Below the pieces are notes generated by a model, which was not told the DNA's origin, made no database searches, and saw only the letters and a list, made by a program, of their open reading frames with translations. Of a stretch of 64,000 nt of DNA, positions 32,816-41,293 are shown piece after piece. Both the position numbers and the translations under genes were made by a program. This DNA is from Alphaproteobacteria bacterium (GTDB lineage: Bacteria > Pseudomonadota > Alphaproteobacteria > Micavibrionales > Micavibrionaceae). How positions within the stretch are numbered: the first letter of the stretch is position 1; every line of letters begins with the position of its first letter. Location of the stretch: contig JAGNLJ010000003.1 of the NCBI GenBank assembly GCA_017999645.1, positions 1 to 64,000 on the forward strand, read 5' to 3'.

Positions 32816-33771
32816 GCCGCACCTTTCAGTTTAGCCCGGAATTTTTCCAGCCGTTCGCGCACGGCCTCGACGCTGAGCGACGTCATCAGGCTCGGCGCCG
32901 TTGCCGGATCGTAATCCTCATAGGCAACCAGCTCGTCATAGCTCTCCGGCGTCGAAACATAATCCGCGTGCGCCCCCCACGGCCTGTAAAGATGCGGGTA
33001 GCTCGGACCGAACAGGCCAAGCGTTGGCACACCTCCTGCCGCCGCCGTATGCATCAGGCCGGAATCATTTCCGATATAAAGCGCGCAGCGCGCCAGCGCC
33101 GCCGCCACCGTTCCGGCATCGGCCATGGCAATCATATTGATCTGCTTCTCAACCGGTACGGAATGCAGAACCTCCTTCGCAACGTCCTCCTCGCCCGGCG
33201 CGGCAAACACCGCCACCCGTGCGCCCGGTAAAATTCCGCTCGGCCCGATGATATGCCGGATGATCTCGATAAATCTTTCAACGGGCCACATCTTGCCCTG
33301 CCAGTTTGCCGCCGGGCCGACACCCAGCACTGGCCCACCCGCCGGGACAAACCGTTCGGCGGCGTTGCGCTGCCCGTGCGTAAACCACACTTCCGGCGAA
33401 GGCACGTTGGCAAGTTTCATAACCTGCGCCGCCTGCTCGACCTTGTGCCGCGATGAATCCTGCCCGCCCAGGATGAAACGCTGCCGCGCATGAATCAGCC
33501 GCGACACGGCGGAATTCCGCATATCCACGACCATATCCCATTTCTCGCCCACCACCTGCCGCCACAAATCGAACCAGTGAAAGCTGTATTTATGCTTTTC
33601 GAGTAAAATGACTTTATCCAGGTTCGGATAGCCCGCGAACAACGACGCCGCGATCGGCCCCGCCACGATCGTCACACTGGCGCTTGGGTGGTTTCGCGTT
33701 ATATAACCAAGAAGGCCGGTCGAAAGAACGGCATCGCCCAGGCGGCTCGATGTAATAAACAGGATCTTCAT
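32812..33771 (-). CDS. Glycosyltransferase family 9 (heptosyltransferase-like)
   Basis: A 319-aa GT-B enzyme of the WaaC/WaaF/WaaQ family, transferring heptose or a related sugar from an ADP-sugar to LPS core. The N-terminal KILFITSSRLGDAVLSTGLL is typical. The nucleotide-binding region is ALYIGNDSGLMHTAAAGGVP + TLGLFGPSYPHLYRPWG, with the conserved ND(S/T)G(L/P)MH. The conserved Asp in the LGD motif is the likely base. The exact acceptor is unknown. Presence of gmhA in the window fits a heptose pathway. Its start lies 9 bp from the start of the divergent ygfZ, a very tight intergenic. Confidence 0.88.
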   Translation of the reverse strand: MKILFITSSRLGDAVLSTGLLGYITRNHPSASVTIVAGPIAASLFAGYPNLDKVILLEKHKYSFHWFDLWRQVVGEKWDMVVDMRNSAVSRLIHARQRFILGGQDSSRHKVEQAAQVMKLANVPSPEVWFTHGQRNAAERFVPAGGPVLGVGPAANWQGKMWPVERFIEIIRHIIGPSGILPGARVAVFAAPGEEDVAKEVLHSVPVEKQINMIAMADAGTVAAALARCALYIGNDSGLMHTAAAGGVPTLGLFGPSYPHLYRPWGAHADYVSTPESYDELVAYEDYDPATAPSLMTSLSVEAVRERLEKFRAKLKGAA

Positions 33772-33780
33772 AAAGAAATC

Positions 33781-34524
33781 ATGGCAGAAACAGCGTTTTA
33801 TACAACCCTGAAAAACCGCGGGTTAGTCACGGTTTCCGGCCCGGATGCCCGCAAATTCCTGCAGGACATCGTTACCAACGATATCAATCTGCTGAACGCG
33901 CAGCCCTGCGTTTATGCCTGCCTGCTCAGCCCGCAGGGAAAATTCCTGCATGATTTTTTCATCACGAAAAAAGACGGCGCGATCCTCCTTGAATGCGAAG
34001 GCGGCACCCGTGCGCAGGATTTATCCTCGCGTCTTTCAAAATATAAACTCCGGGCCAATGTGAAAATCGACTGCACGGAAAATATTTCCGTTTATTCAAT
34101 ACCGTCATCCTCCGGCTTGACCGGGGGATCCATCTATCCAGACCCACGGAATGTGGAATTAGGCTTTCGCGCCTTCGAAAAACCCGCACTCCCCGAACAA
34201 CCCTTCGAAACCTGGGACGCATTGCGCATCTCTCTTACAATCCCCGACGGCAGCCGCGATCTCATCGTTGATAAATCCGCACTCGACGAAGGCCGCATCG
34301 ACAAACTGAACGGCGTCTCCTACAACAAAGGCTGTTACGTCGGACAGGAGCTCACCGCGCGCATGCATCACCGTGGTTTGGGAAAAAAACATCTCTACAT
34401 CGTCAGCGGCGAACTCCTCCGCGAACCCGGCGAGGAAATCCGCGTGAACGACACCCTGCTCGGCGAAATGCGCTCACGCTGCGGCGATATCGGGCTGGCT
34501 TTGCTTAAGGATGAAGTAGTCTAA
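33781..34524 (+). CDS. ygfZ: Folate-binding protein YgfZ/CAF17, with in-frame repeat insert
   Basis: Tetrahydrofolate-binding protein needed for maturation or repair of some [4Fe-4S] enzymes. The 247-aa protein carries the family signature YNKGCYVGQELTARMHHRG, in which the Cys in KGCYxGQE is invariant. The N-terminus RGLVTVSGPDARKFLQDIVT + NDI is also typical. A repeat at 34101-34149 adds roughly a dozen residues (SSSGLTGGSIY) between NISVYSI and PDPRNVELGFRAF. ATG 33781 is preferred; an upstream start would run into the GT9 gene. Confidence 0.9.
   Translation: MAETAFYTTLKNRGLVTVSGPDARKFLQDIVTNDINLLNAQPCVYACLLSPQGKFLHDFFITKKDGAILLECEGGTRAQDLSSRLSKYKLRANVKIDCTENISVYSIPSSSGLTGGSIYPDPRNVELGFRAFEKPALPEQPFETWDALRISLTIPDGSRDLIVDKSALDEGRIDKLNGVSYNKGCYVGQELTARMHHRGLGKKHLYIVSGELLREPGEEIRVNDTLLGEMRSRCGDIGLALLKDEVV
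34101..34149. repeat. Palindromic repeat arm inside ygfZ
   Basis: CCGTCATCCTCCGGCTTGAC + CGGGGGATCCATC. The stem TCCTCCGG/CCGGGGGA closes a short CTTGA loop. The ends CGTCATC and GGATCCATC match repeats at 48921 and 18738. No inverted partner is seen, so this is a half element. Confidence 0.75.
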
Positions 34525-37233
34525 TTAGGCCGCTTTACTTTTTTTTAAAGCCAGGGGGTTATTGGTTTTCATGCCTTCGCGGATGCTGGCCTGCGCGGCA
34601 GCAAGACGCGCGATCGGCACGCGGTATGGCGAGCACGAAACATAATCCAGCCCGACCTTCTCGCAGAACGCAATCGAAGTCGGGTCGCCACCATGCTCGC
34701 CGCAAATGCCGAGCTTGAGCGTGGCGTTCACTGAGCGCCCGCGCTCTTTTGCAATTTCAATGAGCTGCCCGACGCCGGTTGTATCCAGCGAGGCGAAAGG
34801 ATCACGCTCGAAAATTCCCTTACCAACATAGGCAGGTAAAAAATTCGCCGCGTCGTCACGCGAAACGCCAAGCGTTGTCTGCGTCAGGTCATTCGTGCCA
34901 AAGCTGAAGAAATCCGCCTCTTCCGCGATTTCATTCGCGGTCAAAGCCGCACGCGGCAGCTCGATCATCGTCCCGGTCAGGAACTCGATCTTCGTTTTCT
35001 TTTCCTCGAACACGGCGGCGGCAGTATTTTCCACGACCTCACGCATCAGGGCCAACTCTTTGCGCGTCGCCACCAGCGGAATCATGATCTCGACCTGCGC
35101 CGCCTTGCCGGTTTTCTTCCCGGCCTCCAGCGCGCCCTCGATAATCGCCCGCGCCTGCATCTCGTAAATTTCCGGGTACGTGATGCCGAGGCGGCAACCA
35201 CGATGGCCAAGCATCGGGTTCATTTCGTGCAGATCATTCAGACGCCTGCGCACCGCATCGCTTTCAATCCCCGCAGCCTTCGCAAACGAAACGATATCTT
35301 CCGGCTCATGCGGCAGGAATTCATGCAGCGGCGGGTCGAGCAAACGAACCGTCACGGGCAGTCCTTCCATGATCTCGAACAGCTGCGCGAAATCCGAACG
35401 TTGCTCGGGCAACAACTTCGACAAGGCTTTCCGGCGCTTGTCTTCGTTATCCGCAAAAATCATCTCGCGCACGCTTTGAATGCGGCTCGGCTCGAAGAAC
35501 ATATGCTCCGTCCGGCAAAGACCAACACCTTCCGCGCCAAAATCCCGCGCCGTGCGCGCATCCAGCGGCGTTTCCGCATTCGCGCGCACCTTCATGCGGC
35601 GGCGCTCGTCTGCCCATTGCATCACGATACCGAAATCACCCGACAACTCCGGCTTGATCGTCTTGACCGCGCCAAGCATCACTTCGCCTGTCGAGCCGTC
35701 AATCGTAATAATATCGCCTTCGTTGATTTTCTGATCGCGGAAACGAATGACTTTCGCCTTCTGGTCGATATGCAGTTCACCCGCACCGGCTACGCAGGCC
35801 TTGCCCATGCCGCGCGCAACAACCGCCGCGTGGCTGGTCATGCCACCGCGTGAAGTCAGAATTCCCTGCGCCGCGTGCATGCCGTGAATATCTTCCGGCG
35901 ATGTTTCCTGGCGGCAGAGAATGACCGCCTCACCCGCATGCGCTTTAACTTCCGCATCGTCCGAATTGAAAACGATTTTGCCGCTCGCCGCGCCGGGTGA
36001 AGCCGGCAAGCCCTTGGTGATAATATTTTTCTCCGCTTTCGGATCCAGCGTCGGGTGCAGTAATTGGTCCAGCGATTGCGGATCAACGCGCAGCAGCGCC
36101 TCTTCCTGCGTAATCAGTTTTTCATTCACCATATCGACAGCGATCTTGAGCGCCGCCGCCGCCGTGCGTTTCCCATTCCGGGTCTGGAGCATATACAGCT
36201 CGCCCTTCTGCACAGTGAATTCAATGTCCTGGATATCGCGGAAGTGTTTCTCGAGCTTCAGACGCAGATCGCCGAGCTTCTTGAACACGCCCGGCATAGA
36301 TTCTTCCATCGACGGCAGATCGCTGCCCTCTTTCTCGCGGCCCAGTCTGGTGAGCGATTGCGGCGTACGGATACCCGCCACAACATCCTCGCCCTGCGCG
36401 TTGATCAAATATTCGCCGTAAAAATAATTTTCGCCGTTCGACGGGTCGCGCGTGAACGCAACGCCCGTGGCGCAATCATCGCCCATATTGCCAAAGACCA
36501 TCGCCTGCACGTTCACAGCCGTACCCCAGCTTTCGGGAATTTCATTCAGCTTGCGGTACGTCACCGCGCGCGGCGTCATCCATGAATTAAACACGGCGCC
36601 AATCGCGCCCCACAGCTGCTCATGCACATCGTCAGGAAACGGGCGGCCCAGCTCGCGGTTCACAATCTCTTTAAATTCGCCGACAATCTCGCGCCAGCCG
36701 TCAGCCGTAATCGCGGTGTCCTGTGTGATCTTGTTAAAACGCTTGTAATTGTCGATCACATCTTCGAATTCATGATGATCAACTTCCAGAACAACATCCG
36801 AATACATCTGGATGAAGCGGCGGTAGGAATCCCACGCGAAACGCGCATCGCCCGAATTCTGGACAAGCCCCTCGACCGTCTTGTCGTTGAGACCGAGATT
36901 GAGAACCGTGTCCATCATCCCCGGCATCGAGGCACGCGCGCCCGAACGCACCGAAACCAGCAGCGGGTTCTTCACGTCGCCAAACTTCATATTCATGGAT
37001 TTTTCGACGACGATCAGGGCCGCTTCGACCTCTTTCTTCAGCGCGTCGGGGTATTTCCTGCCATTGGCGTAGTAATGAACGCAGACATCCGTGACAATGG
37101 TGAAACCGGGGGGTACAGGCAGGCCCAGATTGGACATTTCGGCCAGATTCGCGCCCTTGCCGCCGAGCAATTCCTTCATCGTGGCATTGCCGTCAGTCTT
37201 GCTGGCGCCGAAACTATAGACCCATTTGGTCAT
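34525..37233 (-). CDS. ppdK: Pyruvate, phosphate dikinase
   Basis: Interconverts pyruvate + ATP + Pi and PEP + AMP + PPi. The 902-aa protein has the N-terminal ATP-grasp domain (LLGGKGANLAEMSNLGLPVP + PGFTI), the central phosphohistidine domain (SRGGMTSHAAVVARGMGKAC; His is the carrier) and the C-terminal TIM barrel with MIELPRAALTANEIAEEADF + FSFGTNDLTQ and CGEHGGDP. The SRGGMTSHAAVVARG signature is of the pyrophosphate-forming enzyme, not PEP synthase. Length is normal. Suggests reversible glycolysis or gluconeogenesis. It stands alone as a transcription unit. Confidence 0.97.
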   Translation of the reverse strand: MTKWVYSFGASKTDGNATMKELLGGKGANLAEMSNLGLPVPPGFTIVTDVCVHYYANGRKYPDALKKEVEAALIVVEKSMNMKFGDVKNPLLVSVRSGARASMPGMMDTVLNLGLNDKTVEGLVQNSGDARFAWDSYRRFIQMYSDVVLEVDHHEFEDVIDNYKRFNKITQDTAITADGWREIVGEFKEIVNRELGRPFPDDVHEQLWGAIGAVFNSWMTPRAVTYRKLNEIPESWGTAVNVQAMVFGNMGDDCATGVAFTRDPSNGENYFYGEYLINAQGEDVVAGIRTPQSLTRLGREKEGSDLPSMEESMPGVFKKLGDLRLKLEKHFRDIQDIEFTVQKGELYMLQTRNGKRTAAAALKIAVDMVNEKLITQEEALLRVDPQSLDQLLHPTLDPKAEKNIITKGLPASPGAASGKIVFNSDDAEVKAHAGEAVILCRQETSPEDIHGMHAAQGILTSRGGMTSHAAVVARGMGKACVAGAGELHIDQKAKVIRFRDQKINEGDIITIDGSTGEVMLGAVKTIKPELSGDFGIVMQWADERRRMKVRANAETPLDARTARDFGAEGVGLCRTEHMFFEPSRIQSVREMIFADNEDKRRKALSKLLPEQRSDFAQLFEIMEGLPVTVRLLDPPLHEFLPHEPEDIVSFAKAAGIESDAVRRRLNDLHEMNPMLGHRGCRLGITYPEIYEMQARAIIEGALEAGKKTGKAAQVEIMIPLVATRKELALMREVVENTAAAVFEEKKTKIEFLTGTMIELPRAALTANEIAEEADFFSFGTNDLTQTTLGVSRDDAANFLPAYVGKGIFERDPFASLDTTGVGQLIEIAKERGRSVNATLKLGICGEHGGDPTSIAFCEKVGLDYVSCSPYRVPIARLAAAQASIREGMKTNNPLALKKSKAA

Positions 37234-37332
37234 ACGTAACTCCCTGAACTTTAATCTAAAAGAGTGTAGTCTTTTTAAACGCCCCGGACGAAAAAGTTAA
37301 GCAAAAAACGCCGGTTCTGGGCCGTTTTAAGC

Positions 37333-37875
37333 TTAATTTTGCAGGTTTTTCACCAGCATCAAGCATAACTGGTCGTCCACAGCCTTGAATTCGCCCTCAA
37401 CAACCACCTTCCGGTCATACGTCACGCCGTGCCCGTCCGGAATATAGCCGAGCTTCACATACAACCTCTGCGCTGCCCCGAACCCGGGGTGCAGCCCGAA
37501 ACTGATGCCCATACTCTTACACCCTTTGCGTGCAGCAAGTTCCTCGCAATGCAAAATCATTTTTGTCGCGATGCCCTGTTTCCGGAATTCGGAGAGAACA
37601 TTGAGGTCCTGAATCTCCGGAATTTCGTGCGCCCGAAAAAACCCGTATTTCGGGTCCCAGTTCAGGATGCAATAACCCACATCCCCTTCCTCAACCTCCG
37701 CAATGAGAATCAGTCGCTCGCCCGCATCCTGGTATTCCATCTGCTGCTCGAAATAATCAACCTCCTTCGATTGACGAAGCTCCGTCGACATTTCACGCAG
37801 CGATTCCAGATCCTTATGTCGTGCCTTGCGGATCCTGACATCCTGCTCGTTCTTTTGTATTTGTATCTCAGCCAT
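37333..37875 (-). CDS. GNAT-family N-acetyltransferase
   Basis: A 180-aa GNAT enzyme. The acetyl-CoA binding strand-loop is IPEIQDLNVLSEFRKQGIAT + KMI (R/Q-x-x-G-x-A/T motif about 93-108). It is followed by GCKSMGISFGLHPGFGAAQR + LYVKLGYIPDG, the typical C-terminal strand/helix. A prefix of about 14 polar residues precedes the domain. Substrate is unknown; small-molecule or protein acetylation are both possible. Divergent from a secreted coiled-coil gene with only 20 bp between the starts. Confidence 0.88.
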   Translation of the reverse strand: MAEIQIQKNEQDVRIRKARHKDLESLREMSTELRQSKEVDYFEQQMEYQDAGERLILIAEVEEGDVGYCILNWDPKYGFFRAHEIPEIQDLNVLSEFRKQGIATKMILHCEELAARKGCKSMGISFGLHPGFGAAQRLYVKLGYIPDGHGVTYDRKVVVEGEFKAVDDQLCLMLVKNLQN

Positions 37876-37889
37876 AAACTTCCTAATAA
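37861..37889 (+). promoter_or_regulatory. Possible promoter, leaderless for the secreted protein gene
   Basis: TTGTAT (37861-37866), 17-bp spacer, TAATAA (37884-37889; TAATAAT in context). ATG 37896 follows 6 nt later. It sits in the 5' end of the divergent GNAT gene. Confidence 0.5.
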
Positions 37890-37895
37890 TAGATC

Positions 37896-38426
37896 ATGCG
37901 TTCGTTCATCCGCCCCAAACTTATAATACTTATAGCACTTCTCGCCGGTTTTGCCTCCCCCGCTCTCGCGGAAGGAAGTTCCGCCATGCATTACACGCAC
38001 ATCCAGGAAACAGCGCCCGACAGCGGCACCACTCACATCCGCATGAAGACGGTCGGCCAGGACGAAGAACCGGCAAAAGAAGAAGAACCGGCGCAGATCC
38101 GCATCTGGAACAAATACAAGGCCCTCGCCTCCGGCAAGCCGGAAATGACCGAGGAAGAACAAGCCGCCGCCGAAGAAGCCGACAAGAAAGAGGCCGAGGA
38201 GAAAGCTGCTGCCGCCGAAAAAGCCAAACAGGAAGAAGCGGAAAAAACCGCAAAGGTCGACCAACAACCCGCCCCGCCTACCGGCATCGCCCTGATCATC
38301 GATGAATACCGCAAGAACAAGGCACAACGCAGCCAGATGCGCTCGCTTACCATCACAAAACCCGACGATTTCCAGCCCGCTGCCGGTGAATCCGAAGAAA
38401 AGCCTCAGCAAAAGCCCGAAGGCTGA
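37896..38426 (+). CDS. Secreted coiled-coil hypothetical protein
   Basis: A 176-aa exported protein. Signal peptide PKLIILIALLAGFASPALA^E. The middle (EEEQAAAEEADKKEAEEKAA + AAEKAKQEEAEKTAK) is a strongly charged Ala/Glu/Lys coiled coil or low-complexity helix. The C-terminal PTGIALIIDEYRKNKAQRSQ is the most protein-like part. No family can be assigned from low-complexity sequence. Followed 38 bp later by the polyprenyl synthase. Confidence 0.7.
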   Translation: MRSFIRPKLIILIALLAGFASPALAEGSSAMHYTHIQETAPDSGTTHIRMKTVGQDEEPAKEEEPAQIRIWNKYKALASGKPEMTEEEQAAAEEADKKEAEEKAAAAEKAKQEEAEKTAKVDQQPAPPTGIALIIDEYRKNKAQRSQMRSLTITKPDDFQPAAGESEEKPQQKPEG

Positions 38427-38464
38427 GAATTGTCATTCCGATTCAATTCCTATAAAACCGTCTC

Positions 38465-39478
38465 ATGACAGCACAGGCCGGAAAAAAACAATCCGTACCC
38501 GCAGGCCCTCTCGACAGGCTCTCGGATCTATTGGCCGAAGACATGAAATCCGTGAATGCGGAAATCATCCGCCGCATGGATTCCCCTGTCGCCCTGATCC
38601 CGAAACTCGCAAGCTACCTGATTGCCGCAGGCGGCAAACGCATCCGCCCACTCATGACGCTCGCCTCCACCTCGATTTTCAGCGGCGATATCAAGCGCGC
38701 CCATAGCCTCGCCGCCGCCGTCGAATTCATTCACACCGCCACACTGCTCCATGACGACGTCGTAGACGAAAGCACCGCGCGGCGCGGGCAGGATTCAGCC
38801 AATCTCGTTTTCGGCAATCAGGCCAGCGTCCTTGTCGGCGATTTTCTTTTCTCACGCGCGTTCCAACTCATGGTCGATGACGGCTCGCTCGATGTCCTGC
38901 GCATTCTCTCCGATGCTTCCGCCATCATCGCGCAGGGTGAAGTCATGCAGCTCGCCACAGCGAATAATCTTTCCACTGGCATAGGTGAATATCTCGAAGT
39001 CATCCGCGCCAAAACAGCCGCCCTGTTCGCCGCCGCCTGCGAAGTTGGGCCTGTGATTGCCGGGGCCGACGCCGCCTCGACCAAAGCCATGGCCGAATAC
39101 GGCCTCAATCTCGGCATCGCCTTCCAGATCGCCGACGACGCGCTCGATTACGCCGCCACGCAGGACAAAATCGGAAAAACACCGGGCGATGATTTCCGCG
39201 AAGGCAAAATGACCGCGCCCGTCATCCTCGCGCTCATGAAAGCCTCTTCGGAGGAAATAAAATTCTGGGCGCGCACGCTGGGTGAAAAACAACAAACCGA
39301 ACAGGATTTCAATGAAGCCTGCCGTTTGATCAAAAAACACGATTCAATCGCGCAATCACTGGAACTCGCGAACGACTACGGCAACAAGGCGCGCCTTGCG
39401 CTGGCCGAAGCGCCGGACCATCCCATGCGCGCATTGCTTGATGAATTGATTTTCTACACGATCAGCCGCGAAAGCTAA
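38465..39478 (+). CDS. ispB: Long-chain polyprenyl diphosphate synthase (octa/decaprenyl)
   Basis: Makes the ubiquinone side chain from FPP and IPP. The 337-aa protein has GGKRIRPLM, the first Asp-rich motif DDVVDESTARRG (standard DDxxD without insertion, with small residues upstream as in long-chain enzymes) and the second FQIADDALDYAAT. The IPP/FPP platform FGNQASVLVGDFLFSRAF is conserved. Product length cannot be read from sequence; in alphaproteobacteria it is usually decaprenyl. It complements ispA in the window. Stop overlaps the convergent regulator by 4 bp. Confidence 0.93.
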   Translation: MTAQAGKKQSVPAGPLDRLSDLLAEDMKSVNAEIIRRMDSPVALIPKLASYLIAAGGKRIRPLMTLASTSIFSGDIKRAHSLAAAVEFIHTATLLHDDVVDESTARRGQDSANLVFGNQASVLVGDFLFSRAFQLMVDDGSLDVLRILSDASAIIAQGEVMQLATANNLSTGIGEYLEVIRAKTAALFAAACEVGPVIAGADAASTKAMAEYGLNLGIAFQIADDALDYAATQDKIGKTPGDDFREGKMTAPVILALMKASSEEIKFWARTLGEKQQTEQDFNEACRLIKKHDSIAQSLELANDYGNKARLALAEAPDHPMRALLDELIFYTISRES

Positions 39479-39885
39479 CCGGCCTCATTCGCCGCGTGGC
39501 GTTCCTGCCATAATTTTTCAATCTGCGAACGGATATTTTGTGGCTCCAGCGGCTTGTAAATTACGCCGATCACCCCAAGCGCCTTGTAATTGTCGATCAT
39601 CTTCACTTTTTGCCGCTCGGTCACAAATATCACCGGCGGGTTCGTATAGGCCGGGCTCTTGCGCAACGCCTCGATCGTATCCGGCCCGTTCATATCGGGC
39701 ATGCGCAAATCGAGAAGAATAAGTTCAGGCTGCAATTCACGGAGCCGCGCGATCAGCTCCCGTCCCGTTGCGCAGGTCACGAGGAAATGCGGATCGGTCT
39801 CATCGCCGCCCAACGCCTCTTTGACGATCTTCCGTGCCTGCGGCTCGTCGTCGACATAAACCATGCGTTTAGGAAAATCACTCAT
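39475..39885 (-). CDS. Single-domain response regulator
   Basis: A 136-aa receiver-only protein: VYVDDEPQARK with D12/D13, phospho-acceptor D59 in ELILLDLRMPDMNGPDTIEA, T89 and K111 (IYKPLEPQNI). There is no output domain, so it acts on a partner, probably in a phosphorelay or on the flagellar motor. No histidine kinase is close. It converges with ispB and is separated from the copper operon by about 50 bp, where their promoter regions meet back-to-back. Confidence 0.9.
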   Translation of the reverse strand: MSDFPKRMVYVDDEPQARKIVKEALGGDETDPHFLVTCATGRELIARLRELQPELILLDLRMPDMNGPDTIEALRKSPAYTNPPVIFVTERQKVKMIDNYKALGVIGVIYKPLEPQNIRSQIEKLWQERHAANEAG

Positions 39886-39935
39886 GCACAGTTGAGTTTA
39901 GCATTTTTCAGGCCGATTTCGAAGACCCAGCTTGC

Positions 39936-39964
39936 TTGACATATACCCCATGTGGGTATATAAT
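39936..39964 (+). promoter_or_regulatory. Consensus sigma-70 promoter of the copper operon
   Basis: Perfect TTGACA (39936-39941), 17-bp spacer and perfect TATAAT (39959-39964). ATG 39971 lies 6 nt past the -10, so the mRNA is predicted to be leaderless. Such a perfect promoter would be very strong unless repressed, which fits the operator in its spacer. Confidence 0.9.
39941..39961. promoter_or_regulatory. Predicted CsoR-type operator overlapping the copper promoter
   Basis: ATATACCC-CATGT-GGGTATAT: 8-bp perfect inverted arms around a 5-bp centre. CsoR/RcnR/FrmR repressors bind A/T-flanked G/C-tract palindromes of this kind. It fills the spacer between -35 and -10, so a bound repressor would exclude RNA polymerase. 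The operon itself encodes a CsoR-like repressor (41294), so autoregulation is expected. Confidence 0.75.
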
Positions 39965-39970
39965 CTAAGA

Positions 39971-40591
39971 ATGCGATTCCTGATGTTTTGCGCCGTTTTT
40001 TTACTGCCCCTCACCGCCCACGCCCGACCCGTGTCATGGCCCGGCGGCTGGATGGTAATGCTGATGAACGACACCGCCAGCAATAGCGCGCAAATCAATT
40101 ACACCGTCACGCCGAAATACGCACTCGGCGTCCAGCATGAATATTTCCGTGAAGAAAAATTCAACATGGATGCCGCCACGTTCGATGTTTTGCTTAAACG
40201 CTGGAACAACGCAGACTCACAAGCGAATTTATATTTTAAATCCGGCGCTGGTGTTGCGTATGGAAGCGACGATACAGACCCCGCGGCCTTTGCGGGGCTG
40301 GAAATCGACTGGGAAGACCGCCGCTTCTTCACACTCTACGAAAACCGGTTTCTTTACGCAGGCGATCAGGACAAATTTATCAAGCACAAGGCCCGCCTCG
40401 GCGTCGCGCCGTATGAGGGCGATTACGGCGACCTGCATACATGGATCATGCTGCAGGCCGATTACGACGCGGGTGCTGACGATACATTTTCTCTCACCCC
40501 GCTCGTGCGGCTATTCAAGGGCACAACCCTAGTCGAAGCCGGATACAATCTCGACGGCGGCATTCTCTTTAACCTGACAAAGCAATTCTAG
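39971..40591 (+). CDS. Exported, probably outer-membrane, protein of the copper operon
   Basis: A 206-aa protein with signal peptide MRFLMFCAVFLLPLTAHA^RP. The mature part alternates hydrophobic and polar residues in a beta-barrel manner (SAQINYTVTPKYALGVQHEY, ANLYFKSGAGVAYG, LHTWIMLQADYDAGADD) and ends in Phe (ILFNLTKQF), the usual C-terminal residue of outer-membrane barrels. First gene of a five-gene metal operon. The start at 39971 follows from the -10 position; an ATG-like upstream start would lie inside the promoter. Function in metal handling is by context. Confidence 0.78.
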   Translation: MRFLMFCAVFLLPLTAHARPVSWPGGWMVMLMNDTASNSAQINYTVTPKYALGVQHEYFREEKFNMDAATFDVLLKRWNNADSQANLYFKSGAGVAYGSDDTDPAAFAGLEIDWEDRRFFTLYENRFLYAGDQDKFIKHKARLGVAPYEGDYGDLHTWIMLQADYDAGADDTFSLTPLVRLFKGTTLVEAGYNLDGGILFNLTKQF

Positions 40592-40600
40592 GAGACACAC

Positions 40601-40909
40601 ATGAAAAAATTTCTTCTCACCCTCGCCGCACTTCTGACCTTCTCAGCCCCCGCTTTTGCTGATCACAACGACAAAACGCACGGAGCGCTCGACACCATAA
40701 CCGTCGGCGTCGACGGCATGGTCTGTGATTTCTGCGCCCGCTCCCTGGAAAAAACCTTTTACCAGCGCGAAGAAATTCAGGGTGTAATCGTCGATCTCGA
40801 CACACATACCGTGACTCTTGAAATTAACAAAGGCGCCGCCCTGTCCGACGAAGAAATCAAAAATCTGATTACGCAATCCGGTTATAACGTTAACAAAATC
40901 ACACGATGA
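40601..40909 (+). CDS. Periplasmic heavy-metal-associated (HMA) domain protein
   Basis: A 102-aa exported metallochaperone-like protein. Signal peptide KKFLLTLAALLTFSAPAFA^DH. The HMA motif GMVCDFCARSLEKTF has the CxxC pair (C42, C45) that binds Cu(I) or a similar soft metal. The strand order and the end IKNLITQSGYNVNKI are typical of the fold. AGGAGA lies upstream. It could carry periplasmic metal to the MerT-like protein or the efflux permease. Its stop codon overlaps the next start (ATGA). Confidence 0.88.
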   Translation: MKKFLLTLAALLTFSAPAFADHNDKTHGALDTITVGVDGMVCDFCARSLEKTFYQREEIQGVIVDLDTHTVTLEINKGAALSDEEIKNLITQSGYNVNKITR

Positions 40910-41286
40910 AGCATTTCAGCGTCAAAGAAACGCTCGCCCCCACGCTCAGCCTTTTCCTCTCCGCCGGGACACTTGTCTGTTGCGCGCTTCCCGCATTGTT
41001 TATCTCACTCGGCATGGGGGCCGCGCTGGCCGGCCTCGTAGGCGCTTTTCCCCAAATCGTCTGGCTTTCAAAATACAAATTAATCGTATTTTCCATTGCG
41101 GGAATTATGCTTGTTATATCCGGTGTCATGATGCGTAGCGCACGAAACCTGCCATGCCCTACGGATCCTGTAAAAGCCAAAGCTTGCGCTCGCCTCCGCC
41201 GCTTCAGCACCGGTATTTATATTTTTTCGGTTGCTGCCTTTTTAACCGGTGCGTTTTTCGCTTTCGTGGCCCCCTACCTCATATGA
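40906..41286 (+). CDS. MerT-like membrane protein
   Basis: A 126-aa protein with three TM helices, resembling mercuric-transport MerT-type small membrane proteins. TM1 carries a vicinal cysteine pair (SAGTLVCCALPALF), which is the metal-entry feature of MerT. A second Cys pair occurs in the loop (NLPCPTDPVKAKACARL). TM2 is YKLIVFSIAGIMLVISGVM and TM3 IYIFSVAAFLTGAFFAFVAP. No merA or merR is present, so transfer of copper, not mercury, fits the neighbours. ATGA overlap with the HMA gene. Confidence 0.75.
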   Translation: MKHFSVKETLAPTLSLFLSAGTLVCCALPALFISLGMGAALAGLVGAFPQIVWLSKYKLIVFSIAGIMLVISGVMMRSARNLPCPTDPVKAKACARLRRFSTGIYIFSVAAFLTGAFFAFVAPYLI

Positions 41287-41293
41287 AACAAAC

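Noticed and set aside
39932..39970. Earlier in-frame start for the first copper-operon gene
   Set aside because: It would be inside the perfect promoter (-35 at 39936), upstream of any possible transcript start.
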